This document shows, one piece after another, positions 47,137-56,298 of a stretch of DNA of 64,000 bases (positions are counted from its first letter, which is position 1; each line of letters starts with the position of its first letter). A program made the position numbers and the translations under genes. This stretch comes from CAVXJN01 sp963762165 (lineage in GTDB: Bacteria; Pseudomonadota; Gammaproteobacteria; JASBUN01), in the NCBI GenBank assembly GCA_963762165.1, contig CAVXJN010000001.1:620001-684000 (forward strand), in the 5' to 3' direction. Under the pieces are notes generated by a model. That model saw nothing but the letters and a program-made list of their open reading frames with translations, had not been told where the DNA came from and did not search any database.

Positions 47137-48543
47137 TCAGGCCGGCACTTCGATGCCGTCTTCACGCATCCGCGCCAGCTTGTAGCGCAGGGTGCGAGGG
47201 CTGATGCCGAGCCGTTCGGCAGCGGCCTTGCGGCTGCCTTTCACCGCCCGCAGGGCATCGATGATCAGGCTGTACTCGCGGTCCCGCAGGCCGCCGCCCA
47301 AACCACCATCGCCGGCTCCGCCTTCCCATGTCGGCTCGTCGGCGAACTCGCGCGCGGTGGTCGGGGCGGCAGTCGTGACCGGGGTCGCACGCGGCGCGGC
47401 CTGCGGCTGCTCGTCGGCCACCACGCAAATGTGGTCGGCCTCGATCCGCTCGCCACCCTTGAGAATCAGGGCCCGCTGAATGACGTTGTCCAGTTCACGC
47501 ACGTTCCCGGGCCAACGATGGGCCAGGAGGCGCTGGCGCGCGCCGTCGGACAACAGCGGCAATGGCGTGCCGGGCGGCCAATGGCGGCCGATCAGCCGTT
47601 CGGCCAGGGGCAGGATATCGCGCGTACGTTCGCGCAACGGCGCCAGGTGCAGCGGGAAGACGCTCAAGCGATAGAACAGATCTTCCCGAAAGCGGCCGGC
47701 CGAGACTTCCTCGCGCAGGCTGCGGTTGGTGGTGGCGAGCACCCGCACGTCCAGGGCGATCACCTTGCGGCCGCCGAGGCGCTCCACTTCCCGTTCCTGC
47801 AACACCCGCAACAGCTTGGCCTGCAGGCCCAGGTCCATTTCCGAGATTTCGTCCAACAGCAACGTGCCGCCGTTGGCCTGTTCGAACTTGCCGGCGTTGG
47901 CCTGATAGGCACCGGTGAACGCGCCTTTCTCGTACCCGAACAACACCGCTTCGAGCATGTTCTCGGGAATCGCGGCGCAGTTGATGGCGACGAACGGGCC
48001 GTCGCGACGTTCCGACTGGCGATGGATGTAACGGGCGAACACTTCCTTGCCGGTGCCGCTTTCACCGCTGATCATGACCGTGGCGTCGCTTTTCGCGACC
48101 CTGCCGGCCAAGGCCAGCAACTCAAGGGTCTGCACGTCCTCGGCGACCACGTCGTCGCTGGAGACGGCTGCCGGCTCGTGCATGAAACGGCTGACCATGT
48201 TCACCAGCACTTCGGCGTCAAAGGGCTTGACCAGATAGTCGGCGGCGCCTTCGCGCATTGCTTCCACCGCTTTTTGAATGGTCCCGTAAGCGGTCATCAG
48301 CACCACCGGCAATTCCGGGTGAGCCGATTTGATTTTCTTCAACAGGTGATGGCCGTCCATGGGTTTCATCTGCACGTCGCTGACCACCATGCGCACCTGG
48401 CCGCCGTGTTGGGCCAGCACGTCGATGGCGGCGTTGCCGTCCGATGCCGCCACCACCGGGAAACCGGCCAGTTGCAACGTGTCGCACAATGCTTCCTGCA
48501 AGGAAAGATCGTCCTCCACTACTAATACAGAACCTTGCATCAT
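47137..48543 (-). CDS. fleR: Sigma-54-dependent response regulator FleR
   Basis: NtrC-type activator of class III flagellar genes, phosphorylated by FleS. The start is ATG 48543 or 48540 (ATGATG) behind GAGGGG, giving about 468 residues; the open frame to 48840 lies in fleS. The receiver has an acidic pair in VVEDDLSL, phospho-acceptor D56 (VVSDVQMKPMDG) and Lys in YLVKPFD. The AAA+ domain has Walker A GESGTGKE (160-167), the sigma-54 contact GAFTGA (207-212), LLLDEISEMD and WPGNVRELDN. The C-terminal Fis-type HTH is AAAERLGISPRTLRYKL. Confidence 0.95.
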   Translation of the reverse strand: MMQGSVLVVEDDLSLQEALCDTLQLAGFPVVAASDGNAAIDVLAQHGGQVRMVVSDVQMKPMDGHHLLKKIKSAHPELPVVLMTAYGTIQKAVEAMREGAADYLVKPFDAEVLVNMVSRFMHEPAAVSSDDVVAEDVQTLELLALAGRVAKSDATVMISGESGTGKEVFARYIHRQSERRDGPFVAINCAAIPENMLEAVLFGYEKGAFTGAYQANAGKFEQANGGTLLLDEISEMDLGLQAKLLRVLQEREVERLGGRKVIALDVRVLATTNRSLREEVSAGRFREDLFYRLSVFPLHLAPLRERTRDILPLAERLIGRHWPPGTPLPLLSDGARQRLLAHRWPGNVRELDNVIQRALILKGGERIEADHICVVADEQPQAAPRATPVTTAAPTTAREFADEPTWEGGAGDGGLGGGLRDREYSLIIDALRAVKGSRKAAAERLGISPRTLRYKLARMREDGIEVPA

Positions 48544-48556
48544 GAGTCCCCTCAGG

Positions 48557-49768
48557 CTATCTGGCTGCGGCGGCTTGCGCCTGCACCGGGCTGTCGCCAC
48601 TGTGCAGCGCCCGTTCACCGCCGGCAGGAATTCGAAGTCCGAACGTCGTGCCCGCGCCCTGTTCCGAGCGCATCCACAAATCGCCCTCGTGAGCCAGGAC
48701 GATGGCGCGTACCACCGGTAACCCGAGACCGGTGCCGTCGGGCCGGGTGGTGAAAAACGGCGTGAAAACCTTTTCGCGCACTTCTTCGGGAATGCCGGGG
48801 CCGTTGTCGGCCAACACCAGTTCCACCACCGACGGTCCATCGCGGCGGATTTCCAGTCGCAGACAAGGCCGGTCGGCGCAGGCCTGCAGCGCGTTGGTGG
48901 CGAGATTGAGCACGGCGCTTTGCAGTGCTTCGCGGTTGCCGCGCATGCAGGCGCCGGGCGCGCGATTGTGGACGTCCAGGCGACCGGACACCGCCTCCAG
49001 TTGCGGTTCCAGGGTCTTGAGGAGATCGTCGATCAGGTCCTGGACGGCAAAATCCTCTTTATCGAACGAGCCGCCACGGGCGAACTGCAGCATGTCGTTG
49101 ACCATGCGCTCGAGGTGGCGCAAGCGCCCCACCACTCGGTCGGTAAAGCGCTCGCGGGCGGATGTTTCCAAAACCGGACTCGACAATTGCGATGCATACA
49201 GCAGCGCCGAGGCCAGGGGTGTGCGCACTTGGTGCGCGAGACTGGCGACCATTTCGCCCATGGCGGAGAGACGTTTGTGGCGATTGAGCATCTCGCCCAA
49301 AGCGTGCTGCTCGGTAACGTCCATGAGCAGCACGATCTGGCCCGGTTCCGGGTCGAGGCTGCGCACCGACAGGCTGACCCGACGACCGTTCTGCAAAGTG
49401 ACTTCGCTGCCGCCCTCGGACGTGGGCGCGAATGCGCGGGCGATGATGTCGAGCCAACGGACGCCGCGCAGCGGTTCACCCAGGAGGCTGGCCGCGGCCG
49501 GATTGCGGTCGGCCACCACGCCGTCGCCGTCCATCACCACAACGCCGCCCGGAAGCAGTTCCAGCAGTCGCTGCAGGCGGTTGGCCAGACGTTCTTTCTC
49601 GGCCAGTTGCTGCAGCCGCTCGCTGCGGGCCGAGGCGAGCTCCTCACTCAGGTGCGCGACCCGGTTCTCCAGCACCTGATAGGACGCCTCCAGTTGCTTG
49701 GACATACGGTTGAACAGCGCAAACGCGTCTTCCAATTCCTGGCTGCGGGCGGGCTGAGCTACAGACAT
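48557..49768 (-). CDS. fleS: Flagellar sensor histidine kinase FleS
   Basis: Soluble PAS-containing kinase for FleR. The ATG 49768 (MSVAQPARSQELEDAF) gives 403 residues; the upstream open frame to 49828 lies in the promoter region. An N-terminal coiled coil is followed by a PAS domain (about 70-150, LLELLPGGVVVMDGDGVVADRN). The H box is SLAHQVRTPLASALLYA (H179), the N box LNLATNALQACAD, and the G boxes DNGPGIPEEVREKVFTPFFTT and GTGLGLPVVRAIV. No membrane segment is seen. It is 13 bp before fleR. Confidence 0.94.
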   Translation of the reverse strand: MSVAQPARSQELEDAFALFNRMSKQLEASYQVLENRVAHLSEELASARSERLQQLAEKERLANRLQRLLELLPGGVVVMDGDGVVADRNPAAASLLGEPLRGVRWLDIIARAFAPTSEGGSEVTLQNGRRVSLSVRSLDPEPGQIVLLMDVTEQHALGEMLNRHKRLSAMGEMVASLAHQVRTPLASALLYASQLSSPVLETSARERFTDRVVGRLRHLERMVNDMLQFARGGSFDKEDFAVQDLIDDLLKTLEPQLEAVSGRLDVHNRAPGACMRGNREALQSAVLNLATNALQACADRPCLRLEIRRDGPSVVELVLADNGPGIPEEVREKVFTPFFTTRPDGTGLGLPVVRAIVLAHEGDLWMRSEQGAGTTFGLRIPAGGERALHSGDSPVQAQAAAAR

Positions 49769-49823
49769 GGCGACTCCGGTCGGCTGACGAAACTCGGGCG
49801 CTAAGCGCCGTCGCTCCAGCCGG

Positions 49824-49839
49824 AGCAAATTCCATGCCT
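49824..49839 (-). promoter_or_regulatory. Sigma-54 promoter upstream of fleSR
   Basis: The minus strand reads AGGCATG-GAAT-TTGCT: 5 of 7 and 5 of 5 to consensus with correct GG/GC spacing. The predicted start near 49813 leaves about 45 nt to the fleS ATG. FleQ-dependent transcription of fleSR is established in Pseudomonas aeruginosa. Confidence 0.65.
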
Positions 49840-49893
49840 AAGGTAGGATGTAGAGCTTAAACAACAGGTTAAAAATCGCCGGCGAACGCGGCG

Positions 49894-51342
<1,449 letters not shown>

Positions 51343-51456
51343 AAGGTCACCCTGCCCTGGCGGTGTGGTCGTCGCCACTTGCCGCGATCTGACACTAGTT
51401 ATTGTTTTTGCTGGACCTTAAGTTAAGCATTGCGCGAAGCGCATGTCAAAAAATCG

Positions 51457-52029
51457 TCAGTCCGAGTTTGGGCGGGATTTCGGGCGGGAATGGGCGATGC
51501 TGCGACGGTGGCGGCGGAAAATGAACTTTTCCAGTAATTCCACCACCAGTTCGCTCAATTGCGCGAGCGCTGCGGTGACGTTCGCCTCCCCGGCGGCCGC
51601 CTGGACCTGAAGGACCTGCGCCGGCAGGCGGATGGGCCGCGGCACTTCCGGGCTCAAATAAACTTCCAGCAGCAACCGGTCGCCCGTTTTCGGCGGATCG
51701 GCGCCGATGTGGTCCCATTCGACTGCGTGGGCATTGAGCCGCAAAGGCGACGCCGGCGGCAGGCTGCGTTGCGCCGCCAAGAGCTGGGTGACCAACTCAA
51801 GCAAAAGGTTGAGCTTGAGTTCGAGACGCGCGAATTCGTGGCTCTGGCCGTGCTCGTCGGCGATGTCGGGAAAGAATTCCTCCACCGCGGCCAGTAAGCG
51901 CAGCGTCTGTTCATTACCGGCATTCAGGGCCTCGGCATCGAGTTCCGCCGGATCGGCGATTTGGCGCCATGCCAGCGGCAATTCGGACCGATACACCAGG
52001 CCTTCGTCAAACGGGTCAGATTCGCTCAA
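51457..52029 (-). CDS. PilZ-like domain protein of the flagellar cluster
   Basis: About 190 residues from TTG 52029 (MSESDPFDEGLVYRSELPLAW), chosen because GGAGG lies 8 nt upstream; the ATG at 52113 would add 28 unconvincing residues. The N-terminal half is helical. The C-terminal half (about residues 90-170: LRLNAHAVEWDHIGADPPKTGDRLLLEVYLSPEVPRPIRLPAQVLQV) looks like an atypical PilZ beta barrel. The RxxxR/DxSxxG c-di-GMP motif is not seen. Genes of this kind lie next to fleQ/fliST in related clusters. The role is unknown. Confidence 0.7.
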   Translation of the reverse strand: MSESDPFDEGLVYRSELPLAWRQIADPAELDAEALNAGNEQTLRLLAAVEEFFPDIADEHGQSHEFARLELKLNLLLELVTQLLAAQRSLPPASPLRLNAHAVEWDHIGADPPKTGDRLLLEVYLSPEVPRPIRLPAQVLQVQAAAGEANVTAALAQLSELVVELLEKFIFRRHRRSIAHSRPKSRPNSD

Positions 52030-52239
52030 GTCAGCGGCCTCCGCGGTTCGCCGGTCTCGGTGCAAAGCACAATGGTTCGATTGCCCCAAGCATACCGCAA
52101 AATTGCAGGGCAACCGCCAAGACGAAAACTGAACCGGCGATAGCGCCGAAACGAGGTGCAGCCAAGTAAGTGGAGCGGTTTCGAAACACTCATCCGCCGC
52201 TGTAACGCGACTCGGGATGGAAGCCGCAGCGCGTTCCGA

Positions 52240-52581
52240 TCAGCGGCCGACGGCGCCGTAGGCCTGTTGTGCCCGACGGCCGGAACGCAGATCGTTCATT
52301 GCGCCGGCCAGTTCATCCATTCCCTGACGGCCGAGGTCCATGACCTGGCGATCGAACTCGAGTATTTGGCGAATGCCGGCCGCGACCTGTTCTGCGGCCG
52401 CCTTACTCACCGGCCCCGCAAAGAATGACTCGAAGCGACGCTGGCGTTCGTTCTGCAGTTCCATGACCGCATCCCAACGACCGGCGCGCGCTTCGTGCAG
52501 CATGCGTTCGCTCATATCCACCAGCGCGCTGAACGGGGTACGCGCGGCGGTTGCGTCCGAAATGGCGAGAGCTGAGGTCAT
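52240..52581 (-). CDS. fliT: FliT-like flagellar chaperone
   Basis: 113 residues, all-helical, located directly after fliS where FliT is found. Text such as FSALVDMSERMLHEARAGRWDAVMELQNERQRRFESFF resembles the FliT four-helix fold (LxxMLxxAxxGxWDxLxxLExxR). FliT binds FliD before export and can modulate regulators. Sequence similarity in this family is low, so assignment rests on the motif and position. Confidence 0.75.
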   Translation of the reverse strand: MTSALAISDATAARTPFSALVDMSERMLHEARAGRWDAVMELQNERQRRFESFFAGPVSKAAAEQVAAGIRQILEFDRQVMDLGRQGMDELAGAMNDLRSGRRAQQAYGAVGR

Positions 52582-52590
52582 GTGGGAATA

Positions 52591-53028
52591 TCAGACGCTG
52601 CCGGCTTGTACCGCGGCGCCCGGTTTCCGGTGACGCAGTTCTTCCGGGATGGCATCCCAACCCTGCTTGATTTCCAGCAGCAAACTGCTGACCTCTTCCA
52701 ACACCGCCTCATCGTTGTGCAAGTTGGCTTCGAGCAGTCGACGGTTCATATATTCGTACAAGGCATCCAGATTCTCGGCAAGCTCGCCGCCAGCCTTCAA
52801 ATCGAGACTGGAACGCAAACCGTCGATAATGGAAATGGCCCAGCTGATGTGCTTGCCCTTGGCCGCAGTTTCGCCGCGCCCCATGTGGCCCTTGGCGACG
52901 TGAATCTTGTCCAACGCCCCTTCCAGCAACATCTGGATCAGACGGTGAGGACTTGCATCCGCAATACCGGCATGCACACCGACTTTGCGATACTGATTCA
53001 ATGCCCCCTGGACGTTGCCGTAACTCAT
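52591..53028 (-). CDS. fliS: Flagellin export chaperone FliS
   Basis: Cytoplasmic chaperone that keeps flagellin unpolymerised before export. It has 145 residues with the family motifs ALNQYRKVGVHAGIADASPHRLIQMLLEGALDKIHVAKGHM and ISIIDGLRSSLDLKAGGELAENLDALYEYMNRRLLEAN. The start ATG 53028 has GAGGT upstream. It is separated from fliD by 115 bp that contain a hairpin and a possible sigma-28 promoter. Confidence 0.96.
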   Translation of the reverse strand: MSYGNVQGALNQYRKVGVHAGIADASPHRLIQMLLEGALDKIHVAKGHMGRGETAAKGKHISWAISIIDGLRSSLDLKAGGELAENLDALYEYMNRRLLEANLHNDEAVLEEVSSLLLEIKQGWDAIPEELRHRKPGAAVQAGSV

Positions 53029-53080
53029 TAGGCGTACCTCATAGAAAGACGATTGTTGTGGGGTGTGGTTCTATCCAAGT

Positions 53081-53107
53081 TATCGGTTGTTCGATCAGGG
53101 ACTGAAC
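53081..53107 (-). promoter_or_regulatory. Possible sigma-28 promoter upstream of fliST
   Basis: On the minus strand ACCGATAA (7 of 8 to GCCGATAA) is preceded after 15 nt by TTCA, only 2 of 4 to TAAA. It lies 53 bp upstream of the fliS ATG. The -10 is good and the -35 poor. Confidence 0.3.
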
Positions 53108-53125
53108 CTTCGTAAAGGTTTTTTA
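53106..53125 (+). terminator. Hairpin with T-run in the fliD-fliS gap
   Basis: AACCTT-CGTA-AAGGTT is a perfect 6-bp stem with a 4-base loop, followed on the plus strand by a run of six T (53120-53125). It is a canonical intrinsic terminator for plus-strand transcription, yet no plus-strand gene precedes it. On the minus strand (fliD readthrough) it lacks a T-tract. It may block antisense transcription into fliD. Confidence 0.5.
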
Positions 53126-53143
53126 TTGCGAATGTGTGTTACT

Positions 53144-54496
53144 TCATCCGCCATAAGTCGCACCTGGCAACGATGCCAGCTGCTGCGACAAAAAATTGCT
53201 GGTTTTAGTCATTTCCGATACCAACCCGTCCAGCGCAGTGAACTGCTGCCGGTACCGCGTTTCGGTTATATCGAGTCGACGATTCATCGAATCGATGCGC
53301 GATGTGATCGAACTGATGCTATCGTTGATGCCGTCCTGGCGCGCGCTGATCAATCCATCGGTTTGCAGCATCGAGTCTGCCAGTGCGCGGACGCGGTAGG
53401 CATAACCTTGATTGTCGTTGCCTAACAATCCCGCGACGCCGTTGAAGTCAGTGCTCAACGCTGTCTTGAGCGTATCGCTGTTCAGCGACAAAGTGCCGTC
53501 CTTCTGGAACGAAACCCCGATCTCCGATAAGTAGCTGTACTGGCCGCTCAGTCCCGAGGGCGTGGTGTTGAATACCGACCGCAACTGGCGGTCGATGCTC
53601 AGCAGCGTGTTCTCCGCTTCCAGGGTTCCGCCGCCGAGGGAGTCGATGGTGCTCTTGAGATTATTGTACGCATCGACGAATGCCTGGGCCTGCTTGACGA
53701 TTCCGTCGGTGTCACGGGCCACCGTAAGATCCGTGGCCCCCGCTGCCTTGAGATTGAGGGTTACGCCGTCGATTGCATCGCTGACGGTGTTGGATGAACG
53801 GGTGACAGTGAACTGGCCTTCCAACACCATCACGGCATCCAGATCGGATGAGGTAAAACCGCCCGAACTGTCGCGATCCGAATTCAGGGTTTGCAGCGCG
53901 AACGGGTCCGTACCGCTGTAGGAGACGGCGAGCGCGTTACTGCTCCCGGTGTCGTTGGCGGTCAATACCAGTCGGTTGCCAACGTCATCGTTGATAATGC
54001 TCGCAGTCACGCCCGGGTTGTCGCTGGCGCTATTGATCGCGTCGCGAACAGCGGCCAGTGACTTGCTCGAAAGATCGACGGAAAACGCCGGATTGCTGCC
54101 GACCGTGATGGACATGGTGCCGCTGGCACCGATGTCGGTGTCCGTGGTCGCATAGGTGTTGGCGTCGCCGGCAGCCATGCGGTGACGCTCGGCGGTACGC
54201 ACGACGTCGACATTGTAAGTGCCAGCCGCCGCGGTACTGTCCGCGGACGCCGTGAAATAATCTTCGTTGGCGGACGTCGCAGTGAAGAGGCGGAAGTCAG
54301 ACGGTGAATCGAGCTTGGCCATGGAATCGCGGAAGCCCGAAAGCGCGCTCTTGAGCTGCCCGTAGGCGCTCAGCTGCGATTGGTAAGTGGACTTCTGTGC
54401 CGTCAGGCGGTCGACCGGCTGACGCTCGACGGCCATCAGCTGACTGACGATGGAATTGACATCGAGTCCTGAGCCGATACCCGGTGAACTGATCAT
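53144..54496 (-). CDS. fliD: Flagellar filament cap protein FliD
   Basis: Caps the filament tip and folds incoming flagellin. It has 450 residues with GGAGG 5 nt before ATG 54496. The N-terminus ISSPGIGSGLDVNSIVSQLMAVERQPVDRLTAQKSTYQSQLSAYGQLKSAL is typical, as is the C-terminal coiled coil (SISSITSRIDSMNRRLDITETRYRQQFTALDGLVSEMTKTSNFLSQQLASL). The hypervariable middle is Ser/Thr/Asp-rich and acidic. A good sigma-54-type site lies 32-47 bp upstream, so fliD need not depend on flaG transcription. Confidence 0.96.
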   Translation of the reverse strand: MISSPGIGSGLDVNSIVSQLMAVERQPVDRLTAQKSTYQSQLSAYGQLKSALSGFRDSMAKLDSPSDFRLFTATSANEDYFTASADSTAAAGTYNVDVVRTAERHRMAAGDANTYATTDTDIGASGTMSITVGSNPAFSVDLSSKSLAAVRDAINSASDNPGVTASIINDDVGNRLVLTANDTGSSNALAVSYSGTDPFALQTLNSDRDSSGGFTSSDLDAVMVLEGQFTVTRSSNTVSDAIDGVTLNLKAAGATDLTVARDTDGIVKQAQAFVDAYNNLKSTIDSLGGGTLEAENTLLSIDRQLRSVFNTTPSGLSGQYSYLSEIGVSFQKDGTLSLNSDTLKTALSTDFNGVAGLLGNDNQGYAYRVRALADSMLQTDGLISARQDGINDSISSITSRIDSMNRRLDITETRYRQQFTALDGLVSEMTKTSNFLSQQLASLPGATYGG

Positions 54497-54527
54497 GTGG
54501 CCTCCTCAGTGTGACGCCACTGGTAAA

Positions 54528-54543
54528 AGCAAGTTTGGTGCCA
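54528..54543 (-). promoter_or_regulatory. Sigma-54 promoter upstream of fliD
   Basis: The minus strand reads TGGCACC-AAAC-TTGCT: 6 of 7 and 5 of 5 to consensus with GG and GC 10 bases apart. It lies in the 48-bp gap between flaG and fliD. The predicted start near 54517 leaves about 21 nt of leader, containing the ribosome-binding site. Confidence 0.75.
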
Positions 54544-54544
54544 G

Positions 54545-54931
54545 CTACGCCTTGGCTTTCAAGATCGCGCCGTCTCTGCTGTACTCGATGTTGCGAGCCA
54601 GATGCACGACCTCTTCCGGCGGAATTTCCCGGATGACTTCTTTACTCTCGGAATCAATCACTTTGATCACCGTACGGCCACTGGCGTCATCGACGCTGAA
54701 TTCCAGATTGCGTTGGATATTCTGCACGAAACCTTTCAGCTCGCTAATCGCATCGTTCAACCGTTGCTGGTTGCTGGCAGCCCCGTGCTCCGCTTGCGGC
54801 AAGGCTTTGCCGTCCGCATTCACGCTTGCCGGCTTGCTTTCCGCCATCGTCTGGGTGAGGTGGTCGACCGGCCGCTTGTCAGGCGTTCGCGGTACCGCAC
54901 CGCCTGGAATGGAAATTGTGGTAGAGGACAT
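54545..54931 (-). CDS. flaG: Flagellar protein FlaG
   Basis: Small protein between fliC and fliD, linked to filament length control in several species. The ATG 54931 (MSSTTISIPGGAVPRTPDK) has a G-rich site (AGGGGG) 8 nt upstream and gives 128 residues. The N-terminal half is disordered. The C-terminal FlaG domain reads LNDAISELKGFVQNIQRNLEFSVDDASGRTVIKVIDSESKEVIREIPPEEVVHLA, the family signature. Confidence 0.94.
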   Translation of the reverse strand: MSSTTISIPGGAVPRTPDKRPVDHLTQTMAESKPASVNADGKALPQAEHGAASNQQRLNDAISELKGFVQNIQRNLEFSVDDASGRTVIKVIDSESKEVIREIPPEEVVHLARNIEYSRDGAILKAKA

Positions 54932-54960
54932 TGCCGTTACCCCCTTCAACTCGCCGGAGA

Positions 54961-54985
54961 GGCCCGAGGCATTACGCCTCGGGCC
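54961..54985 (-). terminator. Strong hairpin after fliC
   Basis: Perfect 10-bp inverted repeat GGCCCGAGGC (54961-54970) / GCCTCGGGCC (54976-54985) with loop ATTAC, 22 bp past the fliC stop and 30 bp before the flaG ATG. No T-tract follows on the minus strand, so it may attenuate rather than stop readthrough into flaG, or protect fliC mRNA. Confidence 0.65.
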
Positions 54986-55006
54986 CGTCTACCGATCCCG
55001 GATCGT

Positions 55007-55849
55007 TTACTGCAGCAGGGCCAGGGCCGACTGCGGCAGCGAGTTCGCCTGGGAAACCATGGCCACGCCAGCTTGCTGCAGAATCTGGGCACGGGTCAGC
55101 TTGGCCGTTTCGGCGGCGAAGTCCGTGTCCTGAATTCGGCTGCGGGCAGCGGTCAGGTTCTCTGCGTAGTTGTTGAGGTTTGAAATCACCGCGTCGAACC
55201 GGTTCTGCACCGCACCCATGGTCGACCGAGCAGATGCGACGGTGGTGATGGCCGATTCAATGTTGCTGATCGCGGCGGACGCGCTACCCGACGTGCTGAC
55301 GTCGATGGTGCTGGTGGCGGTCACGTCGGTGCTGTAGCCGCTGATACCGGTCAAGCTGGACAGGGACACCGAAACCTGATTGTTGGCGACGCCATCCTGA
55401 CCCACCTGGAAGCTCAGGGAAGCCGTGGAACCGTCCAGCAACTTGGTGCCGTTGAAGTCGGAGGTCGCGACGATACGGGAGACTTCCTGGGTCAGCTGGT
55501 CCACTTCCTTCTGGATACCGCTGCGGGCTTCGTTGGAGGTCGCGCCGTTAGCAGACTGCACCGCCAGTTCGCGGATACGCTGCAAGTTGTTTTCGATTTC
55601 ACCCATGCCGCCTTCTGCGGTCTGTGCGAAGGAGATACCGTCAGAAGCGTTGCGAGCTGCCTGCTGTACGCCTCGGATGTCGGCCGTCTGCACTGCGATC
55701 TGGTACAGACCGGCAGCGTCGTCCTTAGCGCTGTTGACGCGGACACCGGAAGACAGACGCTGCAGGGAAGTCTGCAGATCGCCCTGGGTACGGGACAGGT
55801 TACGTTGTGCGTTCAACGACGCAATATTGCTATTGATTACGAGTGCCAT
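55007..55849 (-). CDS. fliC: Flagellin FliC (short form)
   Basis: Filament subunit, 280 residues. The conserved N-terminal D0/D1 (MALVINSNIASLNAQRNLSRTQGDLQTSLQRLSSGVRVNSAKDDAAGL) and C-terminal D1/D0 (SARSTMGAVQNRFDAVISNLNNYAENLTAARSRIQDTDFAAETAKLTRAQILQQAGVAMVSQANSLPQSALALLQ) are complete. The variable centre is only about 50 residues, Ser/Thr-rich (TSTIDVSTSGSASAA), so surface domains D2/D3 are essentially absent. AGGAGAT precedes the ATG. A near-consensus sigma-28 promoter lies about 110-130 bp upstream, and glycosyltransferases are the next genes upstream. Confidence 0.97.
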   Translation of the reverse strand: MALVINSNIASLNAQRNLSRTQGDLQTSLQRLSSGVRVNSAKDDAAGLYQIAVQTADIRGVQQAARNASDGISFAQTAEGGMGEIENNLQRIRELAVQSANGATSNEARSGIQKEVDQLTQEVSRIVATSDFNGTKLLDGSTASLSFQVGQDGVANNQVSVSLSSLTGISGYSTDVTATSTIDVSTSGSASAAISNIESAITTVASARSTMGAVQNRFDAVISNLNNYAENLTAARSRIQDTDFAAETAKLTRAQILQQAGVAMVSQANSLPQSALALLQ

Positions 55850-55955
55850 GATTTAGATCTCCTATCGACAGGCGCGCGTCTGCGCAAGCGCTGTCGTTGG
55901 ATTTATGCCTAGCGGATATGCCGACCAAATGCAGCATTTACCGCCTCCGACCAGT

Positions 55956-55982
55956 TTAACGGCGTTGCCTGTGGAAACTTTA
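55956..55982 (-). promoter_or_regulatory. Sigma-28 (FliA) promoter of fliC
   Basis: On the minus strand TAAAGTTT is followed, 15 nt after TAAA, by GCCGTTAA, one mismatch from the E. coli-type TAAAGTTT-N11-GCCGATAA. The predicted start near 55949 gives a 5' leader of about 100 nt before the fliC ATG. Confidence 0.85.
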
Positions 55983-56158
55983 GGACCCGAATACACTTTC
56001 TTAGCGGCCCCGAGGTGACCCGCAAGAACGCCCTAGCCTACGGTTTTAGCGTGCATTTTCGGTCGGACTTTAGCGCTGCTGGGATCCTGCGCGGGAGCTT
56101 ATCCGGCGCGCCGATGACGGCGCTAGCGCCGCCGGATGGGCCCGCAATACGGCGTTGG
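55983..56158. other. Intergenic region upstream of the fliC promoter
   Basis: Part of a 449-bp stretch (55850-56298) without a coding frame. Besides the fliC leader and promoter, it holds an inverted repeat ATCCGGCG (56101-56108) / CGCCGGAT (56130-56137) that encloses a second palindrome GGCGCTAGCGCC, and a terminator-like hairpin at 56171-56190. No gene was recognised. Confidence 0.5.
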
Positions 56159-56190
56159 TAAAACACGCATGCGCCCCCTCGCAGGGGCGC
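56159..56190 (-). terminator. Terminator-like hairpin after the methyltransferase gene
   Basis: Stem GCGCCCC/GGGGCGC (7 bp) with a 6-nt loop at 56171-56190. The minus strand continues ATGCGTGTTTT, so a short T-tract follows. It would end transcripts of the glycosyltransferase-methyltransferase operon before fliC. Confidence 0.55.
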
Positions 56191-56298
56191 CCGCTGGAAT
56201 TTGTGATCTGTTTTGTGCGTTGGCGCACACTTTTGCCGGGGACCGGCTTTCGCGGATCAATCGTCTTGCAGAGGAATTGTGCCCGCACTGATTTGCGT

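Noticed and set aside
47041..48525. A 494-codon plus-strand open frame opposite fleR
   Set aside because: Shadow of an intact AAA+ regulator gene.
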